43,522 bases of DNA from Chitinilyticum litopenaei DSM 21440 (GCF_000428145.1 NZ_ATZJ01000037.1:1-43522); one strand, 5' to 3'; counted from the first letter of the stretch, positions 33,848 through 42,042 are shown. Numbers and translations are program-made. The notes: generated from the sequence alone by a model not told the origin.

Positions 33848-34747
33848 ATGAGCAATACAAACGGCACCGCACACTACGGGTTCGCGGAACGCTGGCTGCC
33901 GCGCGTCGTTCTGGCGCCATCCTTCCTCTTGTCGCTGGTATTCATTTACGGATTCATCGCCTGGAACGGCTATCTGTCGTTCACGGCCTCGCGCATGCTG
34001 CCCAATTACGAATGGGTGGGCCTGGCGCAATACGAAGCGCTGTTCGCCAGCGAGCGCTGGTGGGTAGCGGTGCAGAATCTTGGCCTTTTCGCCGTGCTGT
34101 TCATCGCCGGCGCGATGGGCGTCGGCATCTTCCTCGCCATTTTGCTCGACCAGAAAATCCGCGCCGAAGGGGCGCTGCGCACGATTTACCTCTACCCGCT
34201 GGCGCTGTCCTTCATCGTGACCGGCACGGCCTGGAAGTGGATGCTCAATCCCGGTCTTGGCCTGGAAAAGCTGATGCACGACTGGGGGTTCACGTCGTTC
34301 ACCTTCGACTGGCTGGTAAACCCCGATTATTCGATCTACACGGTGGTGATTGCGGCGATGTGGCAATCGTCGGGTTTTGTGATGGCGCTGTTCCTTGCGG
34401 GTTTGCGCGGCATCGACGACAGCATCATCAAGGCCGCGCAGATCGACGGCGCCAGCCTGCCGCGCATCTACTGGCGCATTGTGCTGCCGGCGCTGCGCCC
34501 GGTGTTTTTCTCGACGCTGATGATCCTTTCGCATATCGCCATCAAGAGCTTTGACCTGGTGATGGCGCTGACCGGCGGCGGCCCGGGCTTCTCGTCCGAC
34601 CTGCCGGCCACCTTCATGTACCAGATGGCGTTCACGCGCGGCCAGATGGGCCTGGGTGCCGCATCCTCGATGATGATGCTGGCCACCGTCGCCGCCCTGG
34701 TCGTTCCCTATCTGTATTCCGAACTGAGGAGCAAGCGCCGTGGCTGA
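33848..34747 (+). CDS. gtsB: Sugar ABC transporter permease (GtsB type)
   Basis: A 299-residue MalF-like inner-membrane permease with about six hydrophobic segments. The cytoplasmic loop that contacts the ATPase is visible as I-K-A-A-Q-I-D-G-A-S-L-P-R-I-Y-W-R-I-V-L-P (the EAA motif, near residue 197). The start ATG 33848 follows CTGGAG. It overlaps gtsC by eight bases. It forms the membrane channel with GtsC, fed by the GtsA binding protein. Confidence 0.92.
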   Translation: MSNTNGTAHYGFAERWLPRVVLAPSFLLSLVFIYGFIAWNGYLSFTASRMLPNYEWVGLAQYEALFASERWWVAVQNLGLFAVLFIAGAMGVGIFLAILLDQKIRAEGALRTIYLYPLALSFIVTGTAWKWMLNPGLGLEKLMHDWGFTSFTFDWLVNPDYSIYTVVIAAMWQSSGFVMALFLAGLRGIDDSIIKAAQIDGASLPRIYWRIVLPALRPVFFSTLMILSHIAIKSFDLVMALTGGGPGFSSDLPATFMYQMAFTRGQMGLGAASSMMMLATVAALVVPYLYSELRSKRRG

Positions 34748-35597
34748 ACAAGGCAAATTCTGGCGTGCCGTCGTGTACGGCTCGCTCTTGATCGCAGCGG
34801 TGTATTACCTGCTGCCGCTGTACGTGATGCTCACCACGTCGGTGAAGAGCATGGAGGAAATCCGCGCCGGCAACCTGCTGTCGCTGCCGCTGGACATCAC
34901 CTTTGCCGCCTGGAGCAAGGCGTGGTCAACGGCATGCACCGGGGTCGAGTGCACGGGTCTGCAACCCTACTTCTGGAACTCGGTGGCCATGGTGGTGCCG
35001 GCCGTGGCGATCTCGACGGCGCTGGGCGCAGTCAACGGCTATGTGCTGTCGAAATGGCAGTTCCGCGGCTCGGAAGTCGTGTTCGCGATGATTCTCTTTG
35101 GCGTGTTCATTCCCTTTCAGGTGCTGCTGTTGCCGATGGCGCAGACGCTGGGTCTGTTCGGCATGGCCAATTCGATCACCGGTCTGGTGTTCGTGCATGT
35201 GGTGTGCGGGCTGGCGAGTACGACGCTGTTTTTCCGCAATTACTACGTCGGCATTCCGGACGAACTGATCAAGGCCGCGCGGCTGGATGGTGCTGGTTTC
35301 TGGCGGATTTTCTTCCGCATCATCCTGCCGATGTCCACGCCGATCCTCACCGTGACGGTGATCTGGCAGTTCACGCAGATCTGGAACGATTTCCTGTTCG
35401 GCGTGGTGTTCTCCAGCATCGATTCGCGGCCGATCACCGTGGGCTTGAACAATCTCGCCAATACCTCGACCAGCGTAAAGGAATACAACGTCGACATGGC
35501 TGCCGCGCTGATCGCGGCGCTGCCGACCATTGTTGTCTACGTGCTGGCTGGCAAATATTTCGTGCGCGGGCTGACTGCCGGCGCCGTCAAGGGTTAA
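34740..35597 (+). CDS. gtsC: Sugar ABC transporter permease (GtsC type)
   Basis: A 285-residue MalG-like permease. The EAA loop reads I-K-A-A-R-L-D-G-A-G-F-W-R-I-F-F-R-I-I-L-P near residue 178, and the C-terminus ends in the V-R-G-L-T-A-G-A-V-K-G tail usual for MalG homologues. The start is GTG 34740, inside the end of gtsB, so translation is coupled. An insert with two Cys (T-A-C-T-G-V-E-C-T-G, near residue 65) lies in the first periplasmic loop and is also seen in GtsC-type proteins. Confidence 0.92.
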   Translation: MAEQGKFWRAVVYGSLLIAAVYYLLPLYVMLTTSVKSMEEIRAGNLLSLPLDITFAAWSKAWSTACTGVECTGLQPYFWNSVAMVVPAVAISTALGAVNGYVLSKWQFRGSEVVFAMILFGVFIPFQVLLLPMAQTLGLFGMANSITGLVFVHVVCGLASTTLFFRNYYVGIPDELIKAARLDGAGFWRIFFRIILPMSTPILTVTVIWQFTQIWNDFLFGVVFSSIDSRPITVGLNNLANTSTSVKEYNVDMAAALIAALPTIVVYVLAGKYFVRGLTAGAVKG

Positions 35598-35609
35598 AAG
35601 GAGTTGCAA

Positions 35610-36695
35610 ATGGGTGCCTTGGCCATCAAGAACGTGACCAAGTCCTTCGGGGATACCGACATCCTCAAGGGCATCAATATCGACATCGACGCAGGCCAGT
35701 TCCTGATCCTGGTCGGGCCTTCGGGCTGCGGCAAGTCCACGCTGATGAACATCATCGCCGGCCTGGAAGGGCCGACCAGCGGGGAAGTGCATATCGGCGA
35801 CCGGGTGGTGAACAATGTGGCGCCGAAGGATCGCGACATCGCCATGGTGTTCCAGAGCTATGCGCTGTATCCGACGATGAATGTGCGGCAGAACATCGCC
35901 TTCGGGCTGGAAACCCGCAAGGTACCAAAGGCGGAGCAGGACGAGATCATCGCCCGTGTTGCCAAGATGCTGCAGATCGAGCACCTGCTGGGTCGCAAGC
36001 CCAGCGAACTGTCGGGCGGGCAGCGCCAGCGCGTGGCGATGGGGCGGGCGCTGGCGCGCAATCCCAAGCTCTTCCTGTTCGACGAGCCGCTGTCGAATCT
36101 GGACGCCAAGCTGCGCGTGGAAATGCGCGCCGAAATCAAGCAGCTGCATCAGCGCCTGAAGACGACGATCGTGTATGTCACGCACGACCAGATCGAAGCC
36201 ATGACGCTGGGTGACCGCATCGCGGTAATGAAGGATGGCGTCATCCAGCAATTCGGCAGCCCGCAGGAAATCTATGATTCGCCGGCCAATCTGTTCGTTG
36301 CCGGCTTCATCGGTTCGCCGTCGATGAATTTCATTCCCTGCCACATCGCCGAGCAGGGCGGCGTGCTGGGTGTGGCGCTGCAGGGCGAGGGCGAGCCGGT
36401 GTTCTTTGCCTTGCCGGAGCGCTTGAACGTGCAGGGCCGTGTTGGCCAGGCGGTGATTCTGGGCTTGCGGCCGGAGCAGTTCGACCAGGCGGACGCAGGT
36501 GGGGTGGCGTGCCGCATCCGCATTACCGAACCGACCGGCCCGGACACCATGCTGCTCAGCCAGCTCAACGGCCGCGACATCATCGCGCGAGTCCATCCGC
36601 GTCATGCACCGGCCGCTGGCGAGTTGTGCAGCCTCGTGCCCGACCTGCGCAAGGCGGTACTGTTTGATCCGGAGACGCAGACCCGCATCGGCTGA
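35610..36695 (+). CDS. gtsD: Sugar ABC transporter ATP-binding protein, MalK/UgpC type
   Basis: A 361-residue ATPase. Walker A is G36-P-S-G-C-G-K-S-T44; the Q-loop follows; the signature L-S-G-G-Q is at 134-138; Walker B is L-F-L-F-D-E-P-L-S-N-L-D; the H-loop is V-T-H-D-Q. The C-terminal third is a TOBE regulatory region (about 235-361). AAAAGGAG six bases before ATG 35610 is the best ribosome site of the operon. It powers GtsBC. MalK-type subunits are often shared among several sugar importers, so its role may be wider. Confidence 0.94.
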   Translation: MGALAIKNVTKSFGDTDILKGINIDIDAGQFLILVGPSGCGKSTLMNIIAGLEGPTSGEVHIGDRVVNNVAPKDRDIAMVFQSYALYPTMNVRQNIAFGLETRKVPKAEQDEIIARVAKMLQIEHLLGRKPSELSGGQRQRVAMGRALARNPKLFLFDEPLSNLDAKLRVEMRAEIKQLHQRLKTTIVYVTHDQIEAMTLGDRIAVMKDGVIQQFGSPQEIYDSPANLFVAGFIGSPSMNFIPCHIAEQGGVLGVALQGEGEPVFFALPERLNVQGRVGQAVILGLRPEQFDQADAGGVACRIRITEPTGPDTMLLSQLNGRDIIARVHPRHAPAAGELCSLVPDLRKAVLFDPETQTRIG

Positions 36696-36831
36696 TGCGC
36701 TGACTGCCTGGCCGCCGGATTTTCGGCCGCGCGGCACGCGCCGGGAAAGGCCCGGCGCAAAGGCTGGCAGGGCCTGCGTCTTGTTTTTGGGTTTCGGCTC
36801 CGCCGTGAAAACGGCCTGCTAAAGTCAGGGA

Positions 36832-37620
36832 ATGGGGTTTCCGGCAGACAGGGTGTGGGGTGTGAAAGGCTGGCGTGTACTGTGTGGCGTGATGCTGATG
36901 TGCTGGCTGTGGACGGCGCAGGCTGCACCGCGCACGGTGGTGCTGTGGAGTCATTATGACTATCCGCCCTTTGTCATCAGTCCGGCGGAGGGCTTGAGTT
37001 ACCGGCTGGCCAGTACGCTCAGCCGGCTCTCCGGTCAGCGCTTTGCCTTTGTCGTGCAGGTCGTGCCGCGCAAACGGCTTGATGCGCAACTGAGCGAGCC
37101 TGACTGGCAGGGCGTGGTGGGCTGGGTCAATCCCGCCTGGTTCGACGACCTGCCCATGCGCCGCCATGCCTGGAGTGCCGCCATTCTGAATGACGAGGAC
37201 TGGCTGCTCTCCAGCCCCAGGCGGCCGCTGGAGTGGCAGGGGCCGCAAACCCTGGAGGGCTTGCGACTGGGCGGGCTGCTCGGCCACCGCTATGTGGAAA
37301 TCGAGTCGCTGTTGCGGGCCGGACGCATCCAGCGCGACGATGTCAGCTCCCAGGAGGCCAATCTGCGCAAGCTGGCTGCTGGACGTATCGATGCCATGTT
37401 CATGACGCGCAGTGCTTATCTGTGGCTGCGCCAGCACCAGCCCGCCATGCTGGCCGGCCTGCATGTCTCGCGCGAACCGCGCAGCCGCTATGAACGCCGC
37501 CTGTTCGCCAACCCGCTGGATGAAGAACTGGCGGCATTCATTCGCGCAGCTCCGGCCTTGCTCGCCCATGATCCGGCCTGGCAGCAGGTGCTGCGTGACT
37601 ATGGCCTGCAAAGTGGCTAG
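36832..37620 (+). CDS. Periplasmic solute-binding protein, family 3-like
   Basis: A protein of up to 262 residues with a basic head and a hydrophobic signal segment ending W-T-A-Q-A-A-P (about residues 12-32). The mature part has D-Y-P-P-F-V-I near its start, and L-R-K-L-A-A-G-R-I-D-A-M-F in the second lobe, as in family-3 (amino-acid type) binding proteins that occur without transport genes. It may be a signalling or orphan binding protein. The start is either ATG 36832 or one of the GTG codons at 36853 or 36862; the shorter forms give a more normal signal peptide. The stop TAG lies in the CTAG target of a MITE that begins with the next base. Confidence 0.75.
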   Translation: MGFPADRVWGVKGWRVLCGVMLMCWLWTAQAAPRTVVLWSHYDYPPFVISPAEGLSYRLASTLSRLSGQRFAFVVQVVPRKRLDAQLSEPDWQGVVGWVNPAWFDDLPMRRHAWSAAILNDEDWLLSSPRRPLEWQGPQTLEGLRLGGLLGHRYVEIESLLRAGRIQRDDVSSQEANLRKLAAGRIDAMFMTRSAYLWLRQHQPAMLAGLHVSREPRSRYERRLFANPLDEELAAFIRAAPALLAHDPAWQQVLRDYGLQSG

Positions 37621-37887
37621 GTTCTGTTGAGGTTTGATTAGTTTTTACGCAGCCCTGCCAGCTTGCCGGGGTGCGAAACAGCGCTACAGCAAGTACGAGT
37701 ACTGGCGAGCATTGGTGACAAAGCCTCCGGCAAGAATGGCGGGGCTGCCCTGCGGGCGATGGGCTCTTTTGCCTCATTGCGGCGTCATTCGCCGCTGACA
37801 GTACTGGTACTGCGGCGCGACGAATGCCTTGCACTGAGGCAAAATAGCCCATCGCGTAAAAATTAATCAAACGTCAACAGAGCCTAG
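37617..37887. mobile_element. 263-bp MITE flanked by CTAG target sites
   Basis: The element 37621-37883 has terminal inverted repeats of about 30 bases: GTTCTGTTGAGGTTTGATTA at the left, and on the right the complement of GCTCTGTTGACGTTTGATTA, both followed inward by a T run and ACGC. CTAG flanks both sides (37617-37620 and 37884-37887). It has no transposase frame. Inside, 37756-37776 pairs with 37835-37855 (20 of 21 bases), with partly paired inner arms, so 37756-37855 could fold as one hairpin of 100 bases. End sequence and target recall IS5-family elements; this is an inference. It is inserted exactly at the stop codon of the binding-protein gene. Confidence 0.8.
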
Positions 37888-37899
37888 GTTCTGTTGACG
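37884..37899. repeat. Second left end of the MITE, abutting the first
   Basis: CTAG-GTTCTGTTGACG follows the MITE directly and shares its CTAG. It is the start of another copy, but no right end is found; 37900-38053 shows no gene and nothing else recognisable. Confidence 0.55.
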
Positions 37900-38053
37900 T
37901 TTTGTTTGCGCTGCCCGTTTGTGCTGTTTTAAAACGGCGCAGAAACCCGCAGCCACTGCATCATCCTGCGTCGTGTTGATGAAAAATCCGCGCTGGCAAA
38001 ATGACCTCGCCACTTTTGTCTTGCCGAGGAAATGTGCTGGCCAGTTTTTATAT

Positions 38054-38112
38054 GGGTATGTGGCTGTAGCCTTTTTTCATGTTTGGCTACATGGCGATAC
38101 ATTGATGCGTAT
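38054..38112 (+). repeat. 59-bp GGGTAT hairpin repeat, copy 7
   Basis: GGGTAT at 38054-38059, GCGTAT at 38107-38112, with CTGTAGCC and GGCTACA pairing in register with copy 1. It lies in the 645-base gap before alr, about 115 bases before the alr -10 element. Confidence 0.75.
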
Positions 38113-38228
38113 ATCGGTTTGTGAGCTTCATGCCAGGGCTCACTGCGTGGCGCCGTTCACCCGGAGAACTGGCGGCCGCATCCGGCACGGCTGTGGCGCA
38201 TTCACAGCCCGTTCAGCGGGGCTTTGCG

Positions 38229-38234
38229 TATAAT
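38229..38234 (+). promoter_or_regulatory. Probable -10 element of alr
   Basis: TATAAT, a perfect -10, lies 32 bases before the alr start. A matching -35 is not clear (TTCACA at 38201 is spaced 22 bases away). Confidence 0.6.
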
Positions 38235-38265
38235 CATCCGCTTTCCCTGCCGCTCACTTTTCGCC

Positions 38266-39336
38266 ATGACCCGGCCCATTCTTGCCCGCATTCATGCTTC
38301 CGCCCTCACGCACAATCTGGCCGTGTTGCGAGCGCGCAGCGGCCAGGCCGGGCTGATGGCGGTGGTCAAGGCCAATGCTTACGGGCACGGTCTGGTTGCG
38401 GTGGCGGCCAGTCTGGCCGGGGCCGATGCCTGGGCCGTGCTGGATGTGGCTGCCGCCACTCGGCTGCGCGAGCTGGGGCATCGCCAGCCCATCCTGCTGC
38501 TTGAAGGGGCATTCAGCCCGGACGAGTTGCCGCTGTGCGCCGAACTTGAACTCGCGGCAACCGTGCATAGCGAGCAGCAGATTGCCTGGTTGCGCACCGC
38601 GCGCCTCTCGCGGCCGTTGCAGGTCTTTCTCAAGCTCAATAGCGGCATGAACCGCCTGGGTTTTGCGCTGGCGGAAGCCAGGCAGCGCTACGCCGAACTG
38701 GCGGCGTTGCCCAATGTGGCCGGCATTACCCTGATGACGCATTTTGCGACCGCCGATGAGCCCGAGCGGAGAGTTGACTGGCAGTTTGCGCGTTTCCAGG
38801 CCGCGACAGCTGGCCTGGACGCTCCGTTTACCGCCGCGAACTCGGCCGCGCTGTTTGATTATCCCGCTACTCACGGCCGCTGGGTGCGTCCGGGTCTGGT
38901 GCTGTATGGCGCCTCGCCGTTTGCCGGGCGCAGCGCCCGCGAGCTGGGGCTCTTGCCCGCCATGTCGCTGAATTCCGCAATCATCAGCGTGCAGCAGCTG
39001 CAGGCCGGGGATGCGGTCGGTTACGGTGCAAGCTTTGTTGCCGAGCAGCCGCTGCGCGTCGGTACGGTGGCCTGCGGCTATGCCGACGGTTATCCGCGCC
39101 ATGCACCAACCGGCACGCCCGTTCTGGTGGACGGAGTCCGCACCCGCCTGATCGGGCGCGTGTCCATGGACATGCTGGCCGTCGATCTGGAACCTGTGCC
39201 GCAAGCCGGTGTCGGAAGTGCGGTCGAGCTGTGGGGGCAAGCCCTGCCGATCGACGAGGTGGCGCGGGCTGCCGGCACGATTTCGTATGAATTGATGTGC
39301 GCGCTGGCGCCCCGTGTTCCGCTGCGGATCGACTGA
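38266..39336 (+). CDS. alr: Alanine racemase
   Basis: A 356-residue PLP enzyme that makes D-alanine for peptidoglycan. The PLP lysine is K35 in V-V-K-A-N-A-Y-G-H-G, and the catalytic Tyr is Y253 in V-G-Y-G-A-S-F. N-S-G-M-N-R-L-G-F and R-P-G-L-V-L-Y-G are also present, as is a C-terminal beta domain (G-R-V-S-M-D-M). The start ATG 38266 lacks a strong ribosome site but follows the -10 element at a normal distance. Length is normal. It could be the biosynthetic (alr) or the catabolic (dadX) isozyme; the absence of dadA beside it favours alr. Confidence 0.94.
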   Translation: MTRPILARIHASALTHNLAVLRARSGQAGLMAVVKANAYGHGLVAVAASLAGADAWAVLDVAAATRLRELGHRQPILLLEGAFSPDELPLCAELELAATVHSEQQIAWLRTARLSRPLQVFLKLNSGMNRLGFALAEARQRYAELAALPNVAGITLMTHFATADEPERRVDWQFARFQAATAGLDAPFTAANSAALFDYPATHGRWVRPGLVLYGASPFAGRSARELGLLPAMSLNSAIISVQQLQAGDAVGYGASFVAEQPLRVGTVACGYADGYPRHAPTGTPVLVDGVRTRLIGRVSMDMLAVDLEPVPQAGVGSAVELWGQALPIDEVARAAGTISYELMCALAPRVPLRID

Positions 39337-39412
39337 AGGCGTCCTCCATAGTTTCCCCGGCGCAGGCATATTTGCATTACAATACTGCGCTTATTTTTCA
39401 ATAACACTTTCC

Positions 39413-39424
39413 AACCTGCAGGTT
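39413..39424 (+). promoter_or_regulatory. Palindrome covering the lysC ribosome-binding site
   Basis: AACCTGCAGGTT is a perfect 12-base palindrome that ends six bases before ATG 39430 and includes the only Shine-Dalgarno-like bases (AGG at 39420-39422). It could be a protein site or a translational control. A -10-like TACAAT is at 39378-39383. Confidence 0.4.
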
Positions 39425-39429
39425 GAATC

Positions 39430-40656
39430 ATGGCACTGATTGTCCAGAAATACGGCGGCACTTCCGTCGGCTCCCCGGACCGCATCAAGAACGTGGCGCG
39501 GCGCGTGGCCAAATTCAAGGCGCAGGGGCACGATCTCGTGATCGTCGTCTCCGCGATGTCCGGTGAAACCAACCGCCTGATCGCACTGGCCAAGGAAATC
39601 CAGGCCCAGCCCGATCCGCGCGAGCTGGACGTCATCGTCTCCACCGGCGAACAGGTGACCATCGGCCTCTTGGCCATGGCGCTGAAAGAGCAGGGTGTCG
39701 ATGCGGTGAGCTACACCGGCGCCCAGGTCAAGATCCTGACCGATTCCGCGCACACCAAGGCGCGCATCCAGCACATCGACGACGCCAACATGCGTGCCGA
39801 CCTGACCGCTGGCAAGGTCGTCATCGTGGCCGGTTTCCAGGGCGTCGATGCGCAGGGCAACATCACCACGCTGGGCCGTGGCGGTTCGGATACCTCCGGC
39901 GTGGCGCTGGCCGCGGCGCTGAAGGCCGACGAGTGCCAGATCTACACCGACGTTGACGGCGTGTACACCACCGACCCGCGCGTCGTGCCGGAAGCCCGCA
40001 AGCTCAAGACCATCACCTTTGAAGAGATGCTCGAGCTGGCCAGCCTGGGTTCCAAGATCCTGCAAATCCGCTCGGTCGAATTCGCCGGCAAATACAATGT
40101 GAAACTGCGCGTGTTGTCCTCCTTCCAGGAAGAAGGCGAGGGCACTCTGATCACTTTCGAGGAAGACTCTACCGTGGAAAAACCAGTCATCTCCGGCATC
40201 GCCTTCAACCGTGACGAAGCCCGTATCAACGTGATCGGCGTGCCGGACAAGCCGGGCATCGCTTACCAGATCCTCGGCCCCGTGGCCGATGCCAACATCG
40301 ACGTCGACATGATCATCCAGAACGTCGGCCAGGATGGCACCACCGATTTCTCCTTCACCGTGCCGAAGGGCGAATACCCGCGCGCACTGAAGGTGCTGGA
40401 AGAAGTGAAGAAGCACGTCGGTGCCCGTGAAGTCAGCGGCGACGACAAGATCTGCAAGGTCTCCATCGTCGGCGTGGGCATGCGCTCGCACGTGGGCGTG
40501 GCCTCCACCATGTTCCGCACGCTGGCCGAAGAAGGCATCAACATCCAGATGATCTCCACTTCCGAAATCAAGATTTCGGTTGTCGTGGATGAAAAGTATC
40601 TGGAACTGGCCGTGCGCGTGCTGCACAAGGCCTTCGGTCTGGAACAGGCTGTCTGA
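39430..40656 (+). CDS. lysC: Aspartate kinase
   Basis: A 408-residue monofunctional aspartokinase, first step of lysine, threonine and methionine synthesis. The N-terminal kinase domain begins V-Q-K-Y-G-G-T-S-V and has G-R-G-G-S-D-T-S and Y-T-D-V-D-G-V-Y-T-T-D-P-R. Two ACT domains fill about 265-400 (I-N-V-I-G-V-P-D-K-P-G-I; V-G-V-G-M-R-S-H-V-G-V-A), as in enzymes feedback-inhibited by lysine plus threonine. The start ATG 39430 is well supported. A terminator follows, so it is transcribed alone or after alr. Confidence 0.97.
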   Translation: MALIVQKYGGTSVGSPDRIKNVARRVAKFKAQGHDLVIVVSAMSGETNRLIALAKEIQAQPDPRELDVIVSTGEQVTIGLLAMALKEQGVDAVSYTGAQVKILTDSAHTKARIQHIDDANMRADLTAGKVVIVAGFQGVDAQGNITTLGRGGSDTSGVALAAALKADECQIYTDVDGVYTTDPRVVPEARKLKTITFEEMLELASLGSKILQIRSVEFAGKYNVKLRVLSSFQEEGEGTLITFEEDSTVEKPVISGIAFNRDEARINVIGVPDKPGIAYQILGPVADANIDVDMIIQNVGQDGTTDFSFTVPKGEYPRALKVLEEVKKHVGAREVSGDDKICKVSIVGVGMRSHVGVASTMFRTLAEEGINIQMISTSEIKISVVVDEKYLELAVRVLHKAFGLEQAV

Positions 40657-40697
40657 TTGTCCTGCGCCTGCCATGGTGTGCATGGCGCGGATGCTCG

Positions 40698-40725
40698 AAA
40701 ACCCCGGTTTGCGCCGGGGTTTTTT
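40698..40725 (+). terminator. Terminator after lysC
   Basis: Stem AAAACCCCGG (40698-40707) with complement CCGGGGTTTT (40714-40723) and a T run to 40725. Confidence 0.9.
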
Positions 40726-40783
40726 CATGGTGTGACAAACAAGAATGACACAGCCGTTTGTCGGCTGCTGCGGGGTGAGCAAG

Positions 40784-41947
40784 ATGCTGGAAACCGATGT
40801 GGTGGTGCTGGGGGCGGGCGCGGCGGGCATGATGTGCGCCGCGACGGCCGGCCAGATGGGCCGGCGCGTGGTGCTGATCGACCATGCCGAGAAGCTGGCC
40901 GAGAAGATCCGCATTTCCGGCGGCGGGCGCTGCAATTTCACCAATTTGTATGTGCGTCCCGAGTGTTACCTGTCGGCCAATCCACACTTCATGAAGTCCG
41001 CGCTCAAGCAGTACACGCAGCATGACTTCATGGCGCTGATGCAAAAGCACGGCCTGTCCTGGACCGAGAAAACCCTGGGCCAGCTGTTCTGCGACCAGGG
41101 CTCGGAAGCGGTGATCGCCATGCTCAAACAAGAGGTCGACGATGCCGGCGTCTGCTGGCGCATGGCGACGCAGCTCTTCGAGGTGGAAGCCCATCCGGAC
41201 GGCGGCTTCATCGTTCGCACGTCGAAGGAAAACTGGCATTGCCAGTCGCTGGTGGTGGCGACCGGCGGCCTGTCGATTCCGCAGGTCGGTGCGACAGGTA
41301 TTGGCCTGGAGCTCGCCAAGCAGTTTGGTTTGCCGCTGATACCCACCACACCGGCACTGGTGCCGCTGACCTTTCAGCCGCAGGATCTGTGGGGCGAGCT
41401 TGCCGGCATCGCGCTCGAGCACAGCGCGGCGAGCACCGGCGACATCAGTTTTCGCGAGGCGATGCTGCTCACGCACAAGGGCGTGTCCGGCCCCGCCATC
41501 CTGCAGGTTTCCAGCTATTGGGAGCCTGGCAAGGCGATCGTCATCGACATGCTGCCCGGGCTTGCCGATGAGGACATCTTCCCACAGGCGCAGCGCGACA
41601 AGTCGGTGCTCAACCTGCTCGCCGAGCACCTGCCGCGCCGCCTGGCGCAGGCCGTGCTGGGCGAGGAAAGCCGCCCGCTCAAACAGCTGACTCCGAAAGA
41701 GCTGGCCACACTATTGCACCGGCTGCATCACTGGGAATTCATCCCGTCCGGCACGCAGGGCTACCGCAAGGCCGAGGTGATGCGTGGCGGAGTGGACACC
41801 GCCGCACTGTCGTCGAAAACCATGATGGCGCGCGATGTGCCGGGTTTGTTCTTCATCGGCGAAGTGGTCGACGTGACCGGCTGGCTGGGCGGCTACAATT
41901 TTCAGTGGGCCTGGTCATCCGGATATGTTGCAGGTTTGCATGTTTAG
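40784..41947 (+). CDS. FAD-dependent oxidoreductase, YhiN/HI0933 family
   Basis: A flavoprotein with an N-terminal dinucleotide-binding fold (V-V-V-L-G-A-G-A-A-G-M-M-C-A), the family's I-S-G-G-G-R-C-N-F-T-N motif, V-A-T-G-G-L-S-I-P in the middle, H-K-G-V-S-G-P-A-I-L, and the C-terminal F-F-I-G-E-V-V-D-V-T-G-W-L-G-G-Y-N-F-Q-W-A-W-S-S-G that closes the FAD site. The activity of the family is not known. ATG 40784 gives 387 residues and fits family starts; ATG 40745 would add 13 residues with no better ribosome site. GGGGTG precedes the chosen start. Confidence 0.9.
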   Translation: MLETDVVVLGAGAAGMMCAATAGQMGRRVVLIDHAEKLAEKIRISGGGRCNFTNLYVRPECYLSANPHFMKSALKQYTQHDFMALMQKHGLSWTEKTLGQLFCDQGSEAVIAMLKQEVDDAGVCWRMATQLFEVEAHPDGGFIVRTSKENWHCQSLVVATGGLSIPQVGATGIGLELAKQFGLPLIPTTPALVPLTFQPQDLWGELAGIALEHSAASTGDISFREAMLLTHKGVSGPAILQVSSYWEPGKAIVIDMLPGLADEDIFPQAQRDKSVLNLLAEHLPRRLAQAVLGEESRPLKQLTPKELATLLHRLHHWEFIPSGTQGYRKAEVMRGGVDTAALSSKTMMARDVPGLFFIGEVVDVTGWLGGYNFQWAWSSGYVAGLHV

Positions 41948-41991
41948 GACTACAGTGGAAATGCATCGATAACTCACGAAAGGAGCAGAGC

Positions 41992-42042
41992 TTGGAAGTC
42001 AAAGTTTCGCAGTTTCGTGATGCGACCCGAGTGGTCGCCTAA
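41992..42042 (+). CDS. Possible 16-residue leader peptide
   Basis: AAAGGAG lies eight to nine bases before a TTG that opens MEVKVSQFRDATRVVA and a TAA stop. The ribosome site is one of the best in the window, but the ORF is very short and starts with TTG. It sits at the head of the CAGT-rich region and could be a leader peptide of that transcript, or chance. Confidence 0.3.
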   Translation: MEVKVSQFRDATRVVA

